This document shows positions 44,395 through 54,166 of a stretch of DNA of 64,000 nt, in pieces. The stretch is from positions 434,001 to 498,000 of the forward strand of contig NZ_BBRK01000004.1 of the NCBI RefSeq assembly GCF_002090115.1. Direction: 5' to 3'. The translations under genes were made by a program, and so were the position numbers. This stretch comes from Demequina sp. NBRC 110054. Its GTDB lineage: Bacteria; Actinomycetota; Actinomycetes; Actinomycetales; Demequinaceae. The notes beneath the pieces are model-generated. The model made no database searches and was not told the origin of the DNA. It saw nothing but the letters and a program-made list of their open reading frames with translations. Within the stretch, counting starts at the first letter, position 1; each line of letters starts with the position of its first letter.

Positions 44395-44400
44395 ACCCTA
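44395..44400 (-). promoter_or_regulatory. Putative -10 element of the small membrane protein gene
   Basis: TAGGGT on the minus strand, 7 nt before the ATG. Confidence 0.45.
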
Positions 44401-44532
44401 ACCGCGTCGCGCACTCCCAACCGCCAAGAACCCCACCGCCGCCACCCCCGCATCGTCCGCTCCCACGCCGCCCCGCCACCGCCAACGTCCCACCGAGCCC
44501 CCGCATCGTCCGGTCCGCTCCCGTCGCCGCCC

Positions 44533-44538
44533 TAGGCT
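44533..44538 (+). promoter_or_regulatory. Leaderless promoter of menF
   Basis: TAGGCT ends 6 nt before the menF GTG and no ribosome-binding site intervenes. The 150-base divergent gap upstream holds two copies of GCATCGTCC (44450, 44503). Confidence 0.65.
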
Positions 44539-44544
44539 GGCGGT

Positions 44545-45810
44545 GTGACCCTGCAGCTTCCCGCCATGCCGACGCTGGCCGCCCGCACCGTCGCGGTCGA
44601 GGCCCCCGACGATCTCCTCGCGCTCGTGCCACCGGGCGGGATGGCGTGGGTGCGCCGCGGCGAGGGGATGGTCGGCTGGGGCGAGGTGGCGCGCTTCGAG
44701 TCGCGCGGCTCGTCCCGCATCGACGATGCGTCGACGTGGTGGCGCCGGATCACCCGCCACGCGGTGGTCAGGGACGATGCGCGCATCAAGGGCTCGGGCC
44801 TCGTCGCCTTCGGCTCGTTCTCGTTCGCCGACGGCTCAGGTCATGGGGGCGCGCTCATCGTGCCTCGCTACGTGCTGGGTGTGCGCGACGGCCGAGGCTT
44901 CCTCACGGAGATCTCGACGGATGGATCGCACGGCCGCTCCCCCGACCTGGCGGATGCTCTCGGCAACGCCTCTGCACCCCCAGCCCTGCCGACCCTCACG
45001 CAGGCGCCGGGCGATCGCGAGGCGTGGGACGCGGCGGTCGACTCGGCGGTCGCGCGCATCCGCCAGGGCGAGGTCGACAAGGTCGTGCTGGCGCGCGCCG
45101 TGAACGCCACCGCGGCGGCCCCGGTCGACCCGCGCTCGGTCATGCCGACGCTCGCGCGCGCCTACGACGGCTGCTGGACGTTCCACGTCGATGGCCTGGT
45201 GGGGGCGACTCCCGAGCTGCTGGCGCGCGTGGACCACGGTCTTGTCACGTCGCGGGTGCTGGCGGGCACGATCCGCCGCACCGGTGACGAGACGGCCGAT
45301 CTGGCCCGCGCGGCGTCGCTCGCGCACTCGTCGAAGGACCGCGAGGAGCACGGCTACGCGGTGCGGTCGGTGACGCAGGTGCTCGCGTCGCACTGCGCGT
45401 CGGTGAACGTGCCCGACGAACCCTTCGTGCTGCACCTGCCGAACGTCATGCACCTGGCGACGGACATCACGGGCTCGCTCGACCACGCGGCGACGGTGCT
45501 GGAGATGGTCCGGGAGCTGCACCCGAGCGCGGCCGTCTGTGGGACACCGACCCTGGCAGCGGCGCGCATGATCGATGAGCTCGAGGGCTGGGACCGCGGC
45601 CGCTACGCGGGGCCGGTCGGCTGGATCGACGCGGCGGGCGACGGGGAGTTCTGCATCGGGCTGCGTTCGGCGGAGATCGACGCCAGCGACCCGCGCAAGG
45701 TCAGGATGTTCGCGGGCTGCGGCATCGTGGCGGCGTCCGAGTCGGCGTCGGAGTGGGCGGAGTCGGAGGCGAAGCTGGAGCCGATGCGCCAGGCGCTCGG
45801 TCTGGGCTGA
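44545..45810 (+). CDS. menF: Isochorismate synthase
   Basis: A 421-residue chorismate-binding enzyme that isomerises chorismate to isochorismate, the first step to menaquinone. The catalytic domain has VLARAVNAT, RVLAGTIRRTGDE, HSSKDREEHGYAV, VMHLATDI, FCIGLRSAEI and the metal-binding FAGCGIVAASESASEWAESEAKLEPM. The N-terminal 150 residues are a less conserved lobe. An EntC-like siderophore role is the alternative but other men genes follow. The GTG start is leaderless. Confidence 0.93.
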   Translation: MTLQLPAMPTLAARTVAVEAPDDLLALVPPGGMAWVRRGEGMVGWGEVARFESRGSSRIDDASTWWRRITRHAVVRDDARIKGSGLVAFGSFSFADGSGHGGALIVPRYVLGVRDGRGFLTEISTDGSHGRSPDLADALGNASAPPALPTLTQAPGDREAWDAAVDSAVARIRQGEVDKVVLARAVNATAAAPVDPRSVMPTLARAYDGCWTFHVDGLVGATPELLARVDHGLVTSRVLAGTIRRTGDETADLARAASLAHSSKDREEHGYAVRSVTQVLASHCASVNVPDEPFVLHLPNVMHLATDITGSLDHAATVLEMVRELHPSAAVCGTPTLAAARMIDELEGWDRGRYAGPVGWIDAAGDGEFCIGLRSAEIDASDPRKVRMFAGCGIVAASESASEWAESEAKLEPMRQALGLG

Positions 45811-45874
45811 ACTGCAAACTGTCCTGCCTGGCAGCCCAGTGGCCGCATCCACGCACGCCACGCACGCCACGCGG

Positions 45875-47314
45875 TCACGCCGCCGCATCGAGGCGCGCGC
45901 GTCCACCGAGCCTGGGGGTTCGTGCGGGGTCGACGTGTCGGGGTGGGATCGAGTAGACACGGTTGTCGCGAACCTGAACCTGCCACCCTCGGTGATGGAT
46001 GTCGCCATGACAGCCACGGCACAAGAGGACGCCGTTCGACAGGTCGGTAGGTCCGCCATGTTTGTCCCAGAACCGTATGTGGTGCGCCTCGCAGTACGAG
46101 GGCGGGGCGAAGCATCTGGCGCATCCGCCGTCGCGTTCGGCCAACGCCAGCCGCTGGGCACGGGTGAAAAGCCGTTGGCTTCTTCCCAGGTCCAGCACCT
46201 CGCCTTCGCCGCCGAGGACGACGGGGATGAGCTCGGCGTCGGCGGCGAGCTGACGTGCGGCGGAGACCGAGATCGGCGTGTGGGCGCCGTCCACCTCCGC
46301 CAGGCCCTCCCCGGACTCAAGATCCGCGAGTGACAGACGGACGACGACGGTCGTCCTGACGCCGGCGTGAGAGTCCTCGCATCCCTGGGCGTGGCGCGCA
46401 AGATGCACGAGCGCGTCTGCGCGCAGCTGAGGAGCGGTCGCGGCGGGAGCCTCCGGTGTCGGGTTCCCCGCGCCACAGCCTCCCTCCCCACCGTCTCCCT
46501 CGCTCATACGCTGGTCACGGCGCTGCTGAAAGGCGTCGCGGACGATGTGGTCGATCATGGCGCGGACCGGGGCAGCGGAGACGGGGTCGAGCAGCGCGGT
46601 GATCTTCATCGATCCGTCGGGTTGAGGGCTCATCGTGAGGTACCGCCGCTCGAAGGCCTGTGCCTCACGCTCCTTGAGCTTGTCGGGGCTCACCGCGGCC
46701 TCGGCCGATGCCACCAGGCGCCGCACCTGTGCCAGCGGCAGGCCCATCGCCTTCGCTACGACACGCGCCTCCCACGCGGCCAGATCTTCTGCGTCGACGA
46801 TGTCGGCCACCCTTTCCAGCGCGCGGATGATCACGTCTGCGGACTCCAACGACAGCTGCGTGCTCATGATCGCCTCGGCGACCACGGGGAAGACCGGCCC
46901 GGTCGGCTCGGGCAAACCACCCAAGTCCAACGCCTCGTCGTCGCCAACAGTCTCGAGCGCATCGTCACTCTCCTGGGCGCGCTTCGCGTCGGCCATGACC
47001 TTGCCTGCACGGGCCTGCCGACCGGCCTCGGCCATCGAGCCGCCCGAGGCCTCGGTGATCAGACTGTTGGCGGACGAATGCCCCTGACCGCGCGCGAGGC
47101 CCACGCCCTTCTCGACCTCCGAGCGTCGCGTCGTCTCCGCGGCCATCCATGAGGTCACGACGTCGATCTCGCGACGGAGTGCGAACACCTCACGCTGACA
47201 CCCGAGCAACTCCTGCTGCGGCCACGACTCGACACCGCCGACGAGCGCTCGCACGGCCGCCATCGCTGCCTGTGCCTGGGCGATCGCCTCGCCCATCTGG
47301 CTCGTCTCGGTCAT
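45875..47314 (-). CDS. DUF222 / 13E12-type HNH endonuclease family protein
   Basis: A 479-residue protein. DUF222 helices (about residues 5-330) precede a C-terminal HNH domain: CARCFAPPSYCEAHHIRFWDKHGGPTDLSNGVLLCRGCHGDIHHRGW split over two CxxC zinc pairs, with the catalytic His in EAHH. These 13E12-like genes are numerous and variable in actinobacteria and are thought to be mobile or selfish; a cellular role is not established. It interrupts the men region on the opposite strand to menF. Confidence 0.85.
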   Translation of the reverse strand: MTETSQMGEAIAQAQAAMAAVRALVGGVESWPQQELLGCQREVFALRREIDVVTSWMAAETTRRSEVEKGVGLARGQGHSSANSLITEASGGSMAEAGRQARAGKVMADAKRAQESDDALETVGDDEALDLGGLPEPTGPVFPVVAEAIMSTQLSLESADVIIRALERVADIVDAEDLAAWEARVVAKAMGLPLAQVRRLVASAEAAVSPDKLKEREAQAFERRYLTMSPQPDGSMKITALLDPVSAAPVRAMIDHIVRDAFQQRRDQRMSEGDGGEGGCGAGNPTPEAPAATAPQLRADALVHLARHAQGCEDSHAGVRTTVVVRLSLADLESGEGLAEVDGAHTPISVSAARQLAADAELIPVVLGGEGEVLDLGRSQRLFTRAQRLALAERDGGCARCFAPPSYCEAHHIRFWDKHGGPTDLSNGVLLCRGCHGDIHHRGWQVQVRDNRVYSIPPRHVDPARTPRLGGRARLDAAA

Positions 47315-47451
47315 GGGTATATTCCATCACCGGGGTCTGACATTCCGGACAAAACGGGTGACGTTCGCGCCGAACGTCGCGCCCGCGCGAGTTCCACGAG
47401 CACACGGGTCGCGACGCTAGCGGGCTTCCCGACCCGCCCCACTCCCGAGCC

Positions 47452-48816
47452 CTACCCCGCGAGCACGCACCACCCGTGCGCCCCGAGCCTGACCGAGGCA
47501 TCGTCCGGGCCTGCACCCTCGAGCGAGCACGACCCGGCCAGCACGTGCGTGGCACCCGGCACGGAGAGCCGCACCTCGGAGTCCGAGACGGACAGCGCGA
47601 CGATCACCCGCTCGTCGGAACCAGCCGAACCGACGCACGCGTAGACGATGTCGGAATCCGTCACGGACAGCACCGACACTCGCGCGTCATGCAGCCACGG
47701 CAGCCTCCGCCGGAGCGCCAACAGTTCTCGGTGTACCGCGACCGAGTGTTCCCCCACCCCGGCCAGCTCCGAGGGCGACACGGGGAAGGCCTGACGCACC
47801 GCATCGTCCCCTCCCGCGCGGTCCTCCTTGATGCCGGGCAGCGCGTGCTCGTCGCCGTAGTACACCGCGGGGGTGCCGGGCAGCGTCGCGAGGATCACGA
47901 CCGCATGCTCGAGGTGGCGCGCGTCGGTGAGCCTCGACGCGATGCGGGTGACGTCGTGGTTGCCGATGAACGTGAACGGCACGAAATCCTCCAGGAAGGC
48001 GTCGTGCCGTCCCAGGCAGTGCGCGAGCTCGTGCATGTTGGAGTCGTTCAGCGAGGACCAGGTCGCCTTCCACAGCTCGTACTGCGTCACGGAGTCCAGG
48101 CCGCCGGAGACCACGAACGACGCGTAGTCACCGTGGATCACCTCGCCCATGAGATACGCATCCGGGTGGGAGGCGCGCACACGCTCGGCCACGGACGCCC
48201 AGAAGTCCACGGGCACGGCGTACGCGGCGTCGAGCCGCCACGCGTCCACCCCCCGCTCGAGCCAATAGCCCATCACGTCAGCCACAAGATCCACGACGGC
48301 AGGCGAGGAATGGTTGAGCGCCACGAGCGCGCCGTGACCCTCGAAGTCCGCGTAGTGAGGCTCCATCCCCGGCGCCCATGCCTCGGGCCCGCCGGGCCAC
48401 TCGAGCCGGAACCAGTCCGCGTACGGGGACGACGGGCCCTTCACGAGCACGTCGCGGAAGGCCGGATGCCCGCGACCCACGTGGTTGAAGACCCCGTCGA
48501 GCATCACGCGGATCCCCCGCGAGTGACAGGCCGCCACGAGCGACTCGAAGTCCGCCATGTCGCCGAGCCGCGGATCGATCGCGTAGTGATCGAGGGTGTC
48601 GTAGCCGTGACTCTCCGACGCGAAGATCGGCCCGAGCGCGAGGCCCGACAGCCCGAGCTCGATCAGGTGGTCGAGCCACCCCTCGAGGTGCGGCAGCCGA
48701 TGCTCGAGCGGCGCCACAGAGACCGGACGCACCGGCGCTCCCGTGAATCCCAGCGGATAGACGTGCCACCAGAGGGCATGGCGCACCCAGTCTGGTTCGG
48801 AGCGAGGATCTGACAC
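47452..48816 (-). CDS. GH13 alpha-amylase-family glycosidase
   Basis: A 454-residue cytoplasmic enzyme without signal peptide. The (beta/alpha)8 barrel carries all GH13 motifs: DGVFNHVG, WRLDAAY with nucleophile D196, LMGEVIHG with acid E225, and FIGNHD with D288. A beta-sandwich follows. Likely substrates are maltodextrins or related alpha-glucosides. The GTG start lies 6 bases after TACGTT and no ribosome-binding site is present. It is not functionally linked to its quinone neighbours. Confidence 0.9.
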   Translation of the reverse strand: MSDPRSEPDWVRHALWWHVYPLGFTGAPVRPVSVAPLEHRLPHLEGWLDHLIELGLSGLALGPIFASESHGYDTLDHYAIDPRLGDMADFESLVAACHSRGIRVMLDGVFNHVGRGHPAFRDVLVKGPSSPYADWFRLEWPGGPEAWAPGMEPHYADFEGHGALVALNHSSPAVVDLVADVMGYWLERGVDAWRLDAAYAVPVDFWASVAERVRASHPDAYLMGEVIHGDYASFVVSGGLDSVTQYELWKATWSSLNDSNMHELAHCLGRHDAFLEDFVPFTFIGNHDVTRIASRLTDARHLEHAVVILATLPGTPAVYYGDEHALPGIKEDRAGGDDAVRQAFPVSPSELAGVGEHSVAVHRELLALRRRLPWLHDARVSVLSVTDSDIVYACVGSAGSDERVIVALSVSDSEVRLSVPGATHVLAGSCSLEGAGPDDASVRLGAHGWCVLAG

Positions 48817-48822
48817 CCCGCC

Positions 48823-48828
48823 AACGTA
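48823..48828 (-). promoter_or_regulatory. Leaderless promoter of the GH13 gene
   Basis: TACGTT on the minus strand ends 6 nt before the GTG start, the same spacing as at the men genes. Confidence 0.5.
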
Positions 48829-48831
48829 CCC

Positions 48832-49980
48832 CTACTCGAAGTAGGCCGCGGCGGGAACCACCTGGGCGAATCCCACGTAGCCGTCGGGCACCGAGGCGAT
48901 TCCCGAGAGGTCGCCCGTCGACTTCACGAGCGCGATCGTGTCGGGCAGTCCATCGTCGCCAGGCGACCACAGCACGAGCGTCGTCCCGCTGAAGGCACCG
49001 GCGGTCGCGTCGTCCACGTCCCCAGGCAGCTCGTAGCGCAGCGTCCCATCGACCCCGTAGACCCCGCCGGCGACGAGCACACGCGAGCCCGACGCGGCGA
49101 GCGCGAGGTCCCCGGACGATGCGAGGGTCGCCGCCTGCGCATAGGTTCCGGTGGTCGCCTCGAGGGCCCAGACGGTCGTCTCGGAGTCGGCGCAGAGGAC
49201 GATGGCCTGGCGGTCCGCCTCCCACGCGTACGGCGCGCAGTCGGTCCCGCCGAGCGGCGCCCCGAGCGACGAGTCGGCGGCGCCGGACGAGGACGCGACG
49301 ACATCGACCGGGGACTCGCCGACGACCGTGAGCACGGTCGCGCCGTCGGCGCTCGAGACCGGACTGCTACGGTCCGCTGCGTCCGCGACGTCGTCAACGT
49401 CGCCGGTGAGGGTGTCGACGGCGCTGACGGCGCGCTCGCCATCGGGTCCAGCCACCACGAAGATCCGTTCGACCGAACCGTCCGCGGGGATCGCGATCTC
49501 GGGATCCTCCCATCCCTCGCCGAAGGAGGTCTTCTTGCCGTCGACGATCACGACCTCGTACATCTCGGTCGTTGACGGGTCGTAGACCACGGCTTCGGCG
49601 GTCGCGAGCCATCCGAGGAGCTCGGAGCCCTCGGGCAGGGACACGCCCCGATAGACATCGCCGACGGGGTCGATCGCCATGAGCGTCACGGCACCGGCGT
49701 CGTCGACGGCGGTCGCGAGCGCCCAGCCCTCACCGACCGCCTCGAGCGCCTGGTAATCCATTGCGTAGTCCCCCGTTGTCGTGGCAGCCGGCACCGACGA
49801 TGCGGAAGCCGACGCGGTCGGGGACGGGTCGGAGGCGGACGCAACGGCCGAGGCGGGCGCCGCATCGTCGCGACCCTCGAGCACGTACGGCAGGGTCAGC
49901 GCGAGCAGCCCACCCACGACGACGACGCTCAGCACTGCCGTCAGCCCGCCCCAGAAGCGGGGCCCGCGGATGGGTCTCAC
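48832..49980 (-). CDS. Membrane-anchored protein with a beta-propeller-like ectodomain
   Basis: A 382-residue protein with a short basic N-terminus, one membrane helix (about residues 11-33), an Ala/Ser/Pro linker and an acidic ectodomain of repeated short strands (DYQALEAVGEGWALA, VYGVDGTLRYELPG) resembling WD/PQQ propellers. Its GTG overlaps the menD stop by 4 bases, so it is co-translated with menD. Its ectodomain resembles that of the sigma-linked protein at 52742 (EGYGEGWAF, shared acidic pattern). A quinone-related role is not evident. Confidence 0.6.
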   Translation of the reverse strand: MRPIRGPRFWGGLTAVLSVVVVGGLLALTLPYVLEGRDDAAPASAVASASDPSPTASASASSVPAATTTGDYAMDYQALEAVGEGWALATAVDDAGAVTLMAIDPVGDVYRGVSLPEGSELLGWLATAEAVVYDPSTTEMYEVVIVDGKKTSFGEGWEDPEIAIPADGSVERIFVVAGPDGERAVSAVDTLTGDVDDVADAADRSSPVSSADGATVLTVVGESPVDVVASSSGAADSSLGAPLGGTDCAPYAWEADRQAIVLCADSETTVWALEATTGTYAQAATLASSGDLALAASGSRVLVAGGVYGVDGTLRYELPGDVDDATAGAFSGTTLVLWSPGDDGLPDTIALVKSTGDLSGIASVPDGYVGFAQVVPAAAYFE

Positions 49981-51749
49981 CTGGCCCCGCCGGGGCGAGA
50001 GTCGCTGCCGACCTGGGGGATCTCCCCGGTCGCCTCGGCGTCGTGCCCCGTGGACTCGGCCCCGGGATCGGCCGGCGCGGGGGTGAGCCGCGCCTCGACG
50101 ATCTCGACGCCCGACACGGGCGAGGCGAGCGCCGACGCAAGGGCCGCCGCATCGTCCACCGCGAGATGACGAGCGCCGTACGCAGCTGCGAGCGGCGCGA
50201 TGTCGACGCCGTGGGGCGTCGTGAAGACGCGCTCGACCACGTCAGGGTCGGCGCCGGCGTGCTCGAGACGACCGAAGATCGTGCCGCCGCCGTCGTTGGC
50301 AACGACGATGCGCAGGTCGGGACGTCGCTCGCGCGGGCCGACCAGCAGCCCTCCGACGTCGTGCAGGAACGTCACGTCGCCCATGTACGCCGTCACCCGG
50401 CCGCGAGACGCGAGCGCGACGCCCATCGAGGTCGCGATCGTGCCGTCGATGCCCGCGAGGCCGCGGTTCGCGATCAGCGTCGGCGCAGCCCCGGGCTCCC
50501 AGGCCGGCGCAACCCGATCGAGCGAACGGATCGGCCCTGACGAGCCGACCACACACACGTCGTCGGGGCCGAGCGACGCGACCACCTCGGCCGCGACCCG
50601 GTCCGCGCACCAGCCGGACACGGAAGGCACTGGCGCGGCCCGCCAGTAGTCGAGCCACGCATCGTCCGGCTCCGCCGCGCCGAGGTCGCGCTCGAACCAC
50701 TCGTCGGGTACCCGGCCCACGACCTTGGTCGCATGCCGCGGCGCCTCGCGCCAGCGGGCGCCATGGCCCGCGACGCGCAGGTCCTTGGCGGTGCCGATCA
50801 GCTTCTGCACCTCGCGGGTGAGCGTCGGGCGTCCGACCACGACGACGATCGACGTCTCTCCCGAGACTGTCTGGCCTCGCTCGGAGCGCAGGAAGTCCAC
50901 GTAGCCGGGGATCGCGCACTCGCCCGTGCGCGCGCCCGAGGTGGGCTCCGCGAGCAGCGGCCAGCGGTGAGCCTCGGCGAGACGCCGCGCATCGTCCCCC
51001 GCACCGTCGCCCGCGATGACCACTCCGCGCTTCTTGTCCGGGAGGTGCATCGAGCCGGTGCCCTTGAGGGCATCGATGAGCCCGATCGAACGCCGCCGCG
51101 CGCGGACGATGGGCTCGCGCTTGACGATCGGCCACGCTCCCCCGTCGTCCTGGAGCGGCGCGCGGAACTCGAGGTTCACGTGCACGGGACCCATGCAGGG
51201 CAGGCTGTCGTGCTCGTCGTCGGCGCCGATCGCGGCGTCGACCACGCGCGCTGCCAGGCGGGCCGCGCGGCCCTCGCCCTCGCGCGGGGTCGGCGCGGCC
51301 GACTCCGCGGCCCACCGCACGAAGGAGGCGAAGATCCCCACCTGATCCGTCGTCTGGTTGGCGCCGACACCCTTGAGCTCACCGGGCCTGTCGGCAGTGA
51401 GCAGCAGGAGGGGCACTCCCGAGTGATGCGCCTCCATCACCGCGGGCAGCAGGTTGCCGACGGCGGTGCCGGACGTGGTGACGATCGCGACGGGGCGGGG
51501 CTCGCCCGCGGCGATGTGGGCGCGCGCGATGCCGAGCGCGAGGAAGCCGGCGGCACGCTCGTCGATGCGGACGTGCAGGTCGATCTTGGGAGCGAGCGCG
51601 GGCCGGTCGGGGCTCGCGGCGGCCGCGAGCGCGTGGGCGAGCGGGCCGGACCGCGATCCCGGGCACAGCACGTAGTCGCGCACGCCGTGGACCGCGAGCG
51701 CCGCGATCAGCTCGCGCGCGAAGGACGCGGACGGGAGCGTCGCACTCAC
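49977..51749 (-). CDS. menD: SEPHCHC synthase (2-oxoglutarate-dependent)
   Basis: A 590-residue thiamine diphosphate enzyme that joins isochorismate to a succinyl semialdehyde unit from 2-oxoglutarate. Present are CPGSRSGPLAHALA, ERAAGFLALGIA with the catalytic Glu region, TTSGTAVGNLLPAVMEAHHSGVPLLLLTADRP, the GDVTFLHD ThDP/Mg site and VVANDGGGTIF. The start GTG at 51747-51749 overlaps the menC stop by 4 bases; the longer upstream frame is a shadow of menC. The C-terminus has a short Ala/Gly/Glu-rich extension. Confidence 0.95.
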   Translation of the reverse strand: MSATLPSASFARELIAALAVHGVRDYVLCPGSRSGPLAHALAAAASPDRPALAPKIDLHVRIDERAAGFLALGIARAHIAAGEPRPVAIVTTSGTAVGNLLPAVMEAHHSGVPLLLLTADRPGELKGVGANQTTDQVGIFASFVRWAAESAAPTPREGEGRAARLAARVVDAAIGADDEHDSLPCMGPVHVNLEFRAPLQDDGGAWPIVKREPIVRARRRSIGLIDALKGTGSMHLPDKKRGVVIAGDGAGDDARRLAEAHRWPLLAEPTSGARTGECAIPGYVDFLRSERGQTVSGETSIVVVVGRPTLTREVQKLIGTAKDLRVAGHGARWREAPRHATKVVGRVPDEWFERDLGAAEPDDAWLDYWRAAPVPSVSGWCADRVAAEVVASLGPDDVCVVGSSGPIRSLDRVAPAWEPGAAPTLIANRGLAGIDGTIATSMGVALASRGRVTAYMGDVTFLHDVGGLLVGPRERRPDLRIVVANDGGGTIFGRLEHAGADPDVVERVFTTPHGVDIAPLAAAYGARHLAVDDAAALASALASPVSGVEIVEARLTPAPADPGAESTGHDAEATGEIPQVGSDSRPGGAR

Positions 51750-52633
51750 ACGATCACCTCCATCGGCCTCATCCGCATCCTTCCACTCTCGGGAACGAGC
51801 GGCACGGCCACGGTGTCCCTGGCGAGCAGCTCGCTCGTGCCCAGGCCGCACGCGTACGGCAGGTCCGGCAGGGCGAGCGCGAGCGCGAGGCCCGCCGCGA
51901 GGCCGACCGAGGACTCCATCGCGCTCGAGACGACGATCGGCACGTCGTAGCGGTCGACGACGTCGAGGCACGCGCGCACACCGCCCATGGGTGCGGCCTT
52001 GAGGATGAGGATGTCGGCGGCGCCGAGGCGCATGACCTCGTCCGCGTCGCCGGGGATGCGGACGGACTCGTCGGCCGCGACCAGCACATCGGTGCGGCGC
52101 CGCACCTCGGCGAGCTCCGCGGCGGTGCGGCACGGCTGCTCGACGTACTCGAGTCCCTCACCCCCTCCGGCGCGGGCCGCCGCGTCGAGCTCGGCGAGCG
52201 ACGTCACCGCGGTGTCGACGTCCCACGCGCCGTTCGCGTCCACGCGCACCCTGCCCTCGGGCCCGAGCGCGCGGGCGACGGCCTCGACACGCCGCACGTC
52301 GTCCTTGAGGCCGCCGGTGCCGGCGACCTTGACCTTCGCGGTAGTGCAGCCGTTCGCGACCGCGAGCTGAGCGGCGCGGCCGGCGGGCAGCTCAGGCACG
52401 ATGCTGTTGACAGCCACGCTGTCCCTCACCGGGGAGGGCCACAGGCCGCGGGCGGCCTCCATCGCGGCCTCCCACCAGCGGCTCGCCCTCTCGGGCGTGT
52501 AGTCGGGGAACGGGGAGTACTCGCCCCACGCGTCGCTGCCGTCGGGCGCGGTGCCGCGGATCAGGACCCCCGAGCGCTCCGTCACCCCTCGAAAGCGGGT
52601 CGAAAGCGGCACTCGGAACGGGCGGAACTCCAT
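51746..52633 (-). CDS. menC: o-Succinylbenzoate synthase
   Basis: A 295-residue enolase-superfamily dehydratase giving o-succinylbenzoate. The catalytic Lys pair is in AKVKV and LILKAAPMGG; metal ligands are in RVDANGAW, EQPC and AADES. I chose the ATG at 52631-52633, because TAGAGT lies exactly 6 bases upstream as at the other leaderless starts; a GTG two codons earlier would place the start against the hexamer. It overlaps menD. Confidence 0.93.
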   Translation of the reverse strand: MEFRPFRVPLSTRFRGVTERSGVLIRGTAPDGSDAWGEYSPFPDYTPERASRWWEAAMEAARGLWPSPVRDSVAVNSIVPELPAGRAAQLAVANGCTTAKVKVAGTGGLKDDVRRVEAVARALGPEGRVRVDANGAWDVDTAVTSLAELDAAARAGGGEGLEYVEQPCRTAAELAEVRRRTDVLVAADESVRIPGDADEVMRLGAADILILKAAPMGGVRACLDVVDRYDVPIVVSSAMESSVGLAAGLALALALPDLPYACGLGTSELLARDTVAVPLVPESGRMRMRPMEVIV

Positions 52634-52639
52634 GGGCAC

Positions 52640-52645
52640 ACTCTA
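52640..52645 (-). promoter_or_regulatory. Leaderless promoter of menC-menD
   Basis: TAGAGT on the minus strand, 6 nt before the menC ATG. It decides the start codon. Confidence 0.55.
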
Positions 52646-52741
52646 GGGGTGGGCGTGTGTCCCTCAGATGTCCGCGCGGCGCACGGGCCTCGACCGCCCG
52701 GGTCTTGTCGACCCCCTTCTCGACGACGGGACCCGCGCGGC

Positions 52742-54166
52742 TCAGCCGACGGGGTAGGCGTATGCCGCGTGGTCCCGGCCTCCGTCATCGAGCGGCAGGT
52801 CGATTCCCCGGTACACAGCGTCTGTTCCGATCACTCCGACAGCGTCCTGATCGAGCCACACCAGGTCGCCGTTCCCGCCATACCCCACCGACGCGTCCGG
52901 ATCGACCTCGATCTCGGTGTCACCAGAGGGCCGGTACCAGACAGCCGTGGTACCGCCCGATTCGAACGCTGGCCCCTCCAGATACCCGTTGCCGAGCGAG
53001 GCCAAGCCAGACCCGCCCGACGGCGCCGGAAGATCCTCCGCGGCGAGCACCTCCCCGGTCGCGACATCGACGCAGCCGATGCCGTCCTCGGACTCTGCTC
53101 CGAGGAGGTTCTGGTACTCGATGAGGTAGCAGTCGCCGGATCGGCCGATCACATTGCCCCACGTGCCCTCCACCACGTAGACCGTGTCGTCGCGGTTCAC
53201 GAGCACCGTGGTGTCCTCCGCCACGTCGTACAGGACCACGAGCCCCGGCTGCGTGTAGACCGCCTGCCGTACCGTCATCCCCTTGGTCCACGGCACCCAC
53301 GCGTCGTCGACTCCCAGCGCTGCTGCTCCGCCGGTGACGGATAGACCGAACGCGAGAGGGGTGTCGTCCGCGTAGCCCCACGCGAGCCACTCCGTCTCGC
53401 TTCTCCACGAGATCGCCTCGACGTAGACGCCCTCTCCGAGCGAGAACGCCCATGTGTCGCCCGAGGCGAGGTCCATCCAGACGATCGCGGTTCCGGCGTC
53501 ACCGAACAGCACCACCATGGCCTGCGGGGACTCGGTCGAGGACGCGACCTGCTGCACGTAGAGCCCGCCGCCGAGGCCGAGCTCGTCGGCCAGCGCGACG
53601 AGGTCGGCCGCCTCGACCACGCTTCCGTCGGGGGAGGCGAGCAGGAGCACCGAGGAGGCTGCGGCTCCCTGATCGTCAGTGATCTCATCCTCGACGAACG
53701 CCCAGCCCTCGCCGTAGCCCTCGAGGTCCGCCGCGGGGACGGGATCGAGCGCGGGGCGCACGTCGAGGATGTCGATTCCCGTCTCCGCGAACTGCTCGTT
53801 GCTCCACGAGGCGAACTCGACCGTGCCACCGCCGGCGAGGTCCATGGACACGGGAACCCCCTCGAGCGACGAGTCGCCAAAGGTCAGGACACCGTCGCTC
53901 TCGGACTGGGACGATGCGGCGGTGGGGCTCGGCGTGCTCGTCGAGGCCGCGGGACCGGCGTCGCGCGACCCTCCCGATGCGAGCGCGAGGGTCGTCGCGC
54001 CGACCACCAGCACGCCCGCGAGCGCCGCAGCCGCCGTGCCCATCGTCCGGCGTCGGCGCCCGGCGCCGACCCTCCGACGGATCGAGGCCCGCTCGGCGCC
54101 GTCCGCCGCGGCGCCGTGACCGGCGGCGTCGCTCGCGCCGCGCAGCATGTCGTGGAACTCGTTCAT
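52742..54166 (-). CDS. Single-pass membrane protein co-translated with an ECF sigma factor (possible anti-sigma partner)
   Basis: A 474-residue protein. A cytoplasmic N-terminus with FHDMLRGASDA and IRRRVGAGRRRR precedes a membrane helix (about residues 42-63), a Ser/Thr-rich linker and an acidic, Gly/Trp-rich ectodomain that looks like a beta-propeller (repeated LLASPDG, TAIVWMDLASGDTWAF and similar strands). Its ATG overlaps the sigma factor stop (ATGA). It is the counterpart of the protein at 23766: the N-termini align, the ectodomains differ. No zinc-anti-sigma motif is present, so the anti-sigma role is inferred from position and topology. Confidence 0.65.
   Translation of the reverse strand: MNEFHDMLRGASDAAGHGAAADGAERASIRRRVGAGRRRRTMGTAAAALAGVLVVGATTLALASGGSRDAGPAASTSTPSPTAASSQSESDGVLTFGDSSLEGVPVSMDLAGGGTVEFASWSNEQFAETGIDILDVRPALDPVPAADLEGYGEGWAFVEDEITDDQGAAASSVLLLASPDGSVVEAADLVALADELGLGGGLYVQQVASSTESPQAMVVLFGDAGTAIVWMDLASGDTWAFSLGEGVYVEAISWRSETEWLAWGYADDTPLAFGLSVTGGAAALGVDDAWVPWTKGMTVRQAVYTQPGLVVLYDVAEDTTVLVNRDDTVYVVEGTWGNVIGRSGDCYLIEYQNLLGAESEDGIGCVDVATGEVLAAEDLPAPSGGSGLASLGNGYLEGPAFESGGTTAVWYRPSGDTEIEVDPDASVGYGGNGDLVWLDQDAVGVIGTDAVYRGIDLPLDDGGRDHAAYAYPVG

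Noticed and set aside
45830-45890. CACGCACGC direct repeats after menF as a terminator or repeat family
   Set aside because: Short, imperfect, without dyad symmetry, and not found elsewhere in the window.
45875-47314. The DUF222/HNH gene as a complete mobile element
   Set aside because: No terminal inverted repeats, target duplication or transposase-like domain around it.
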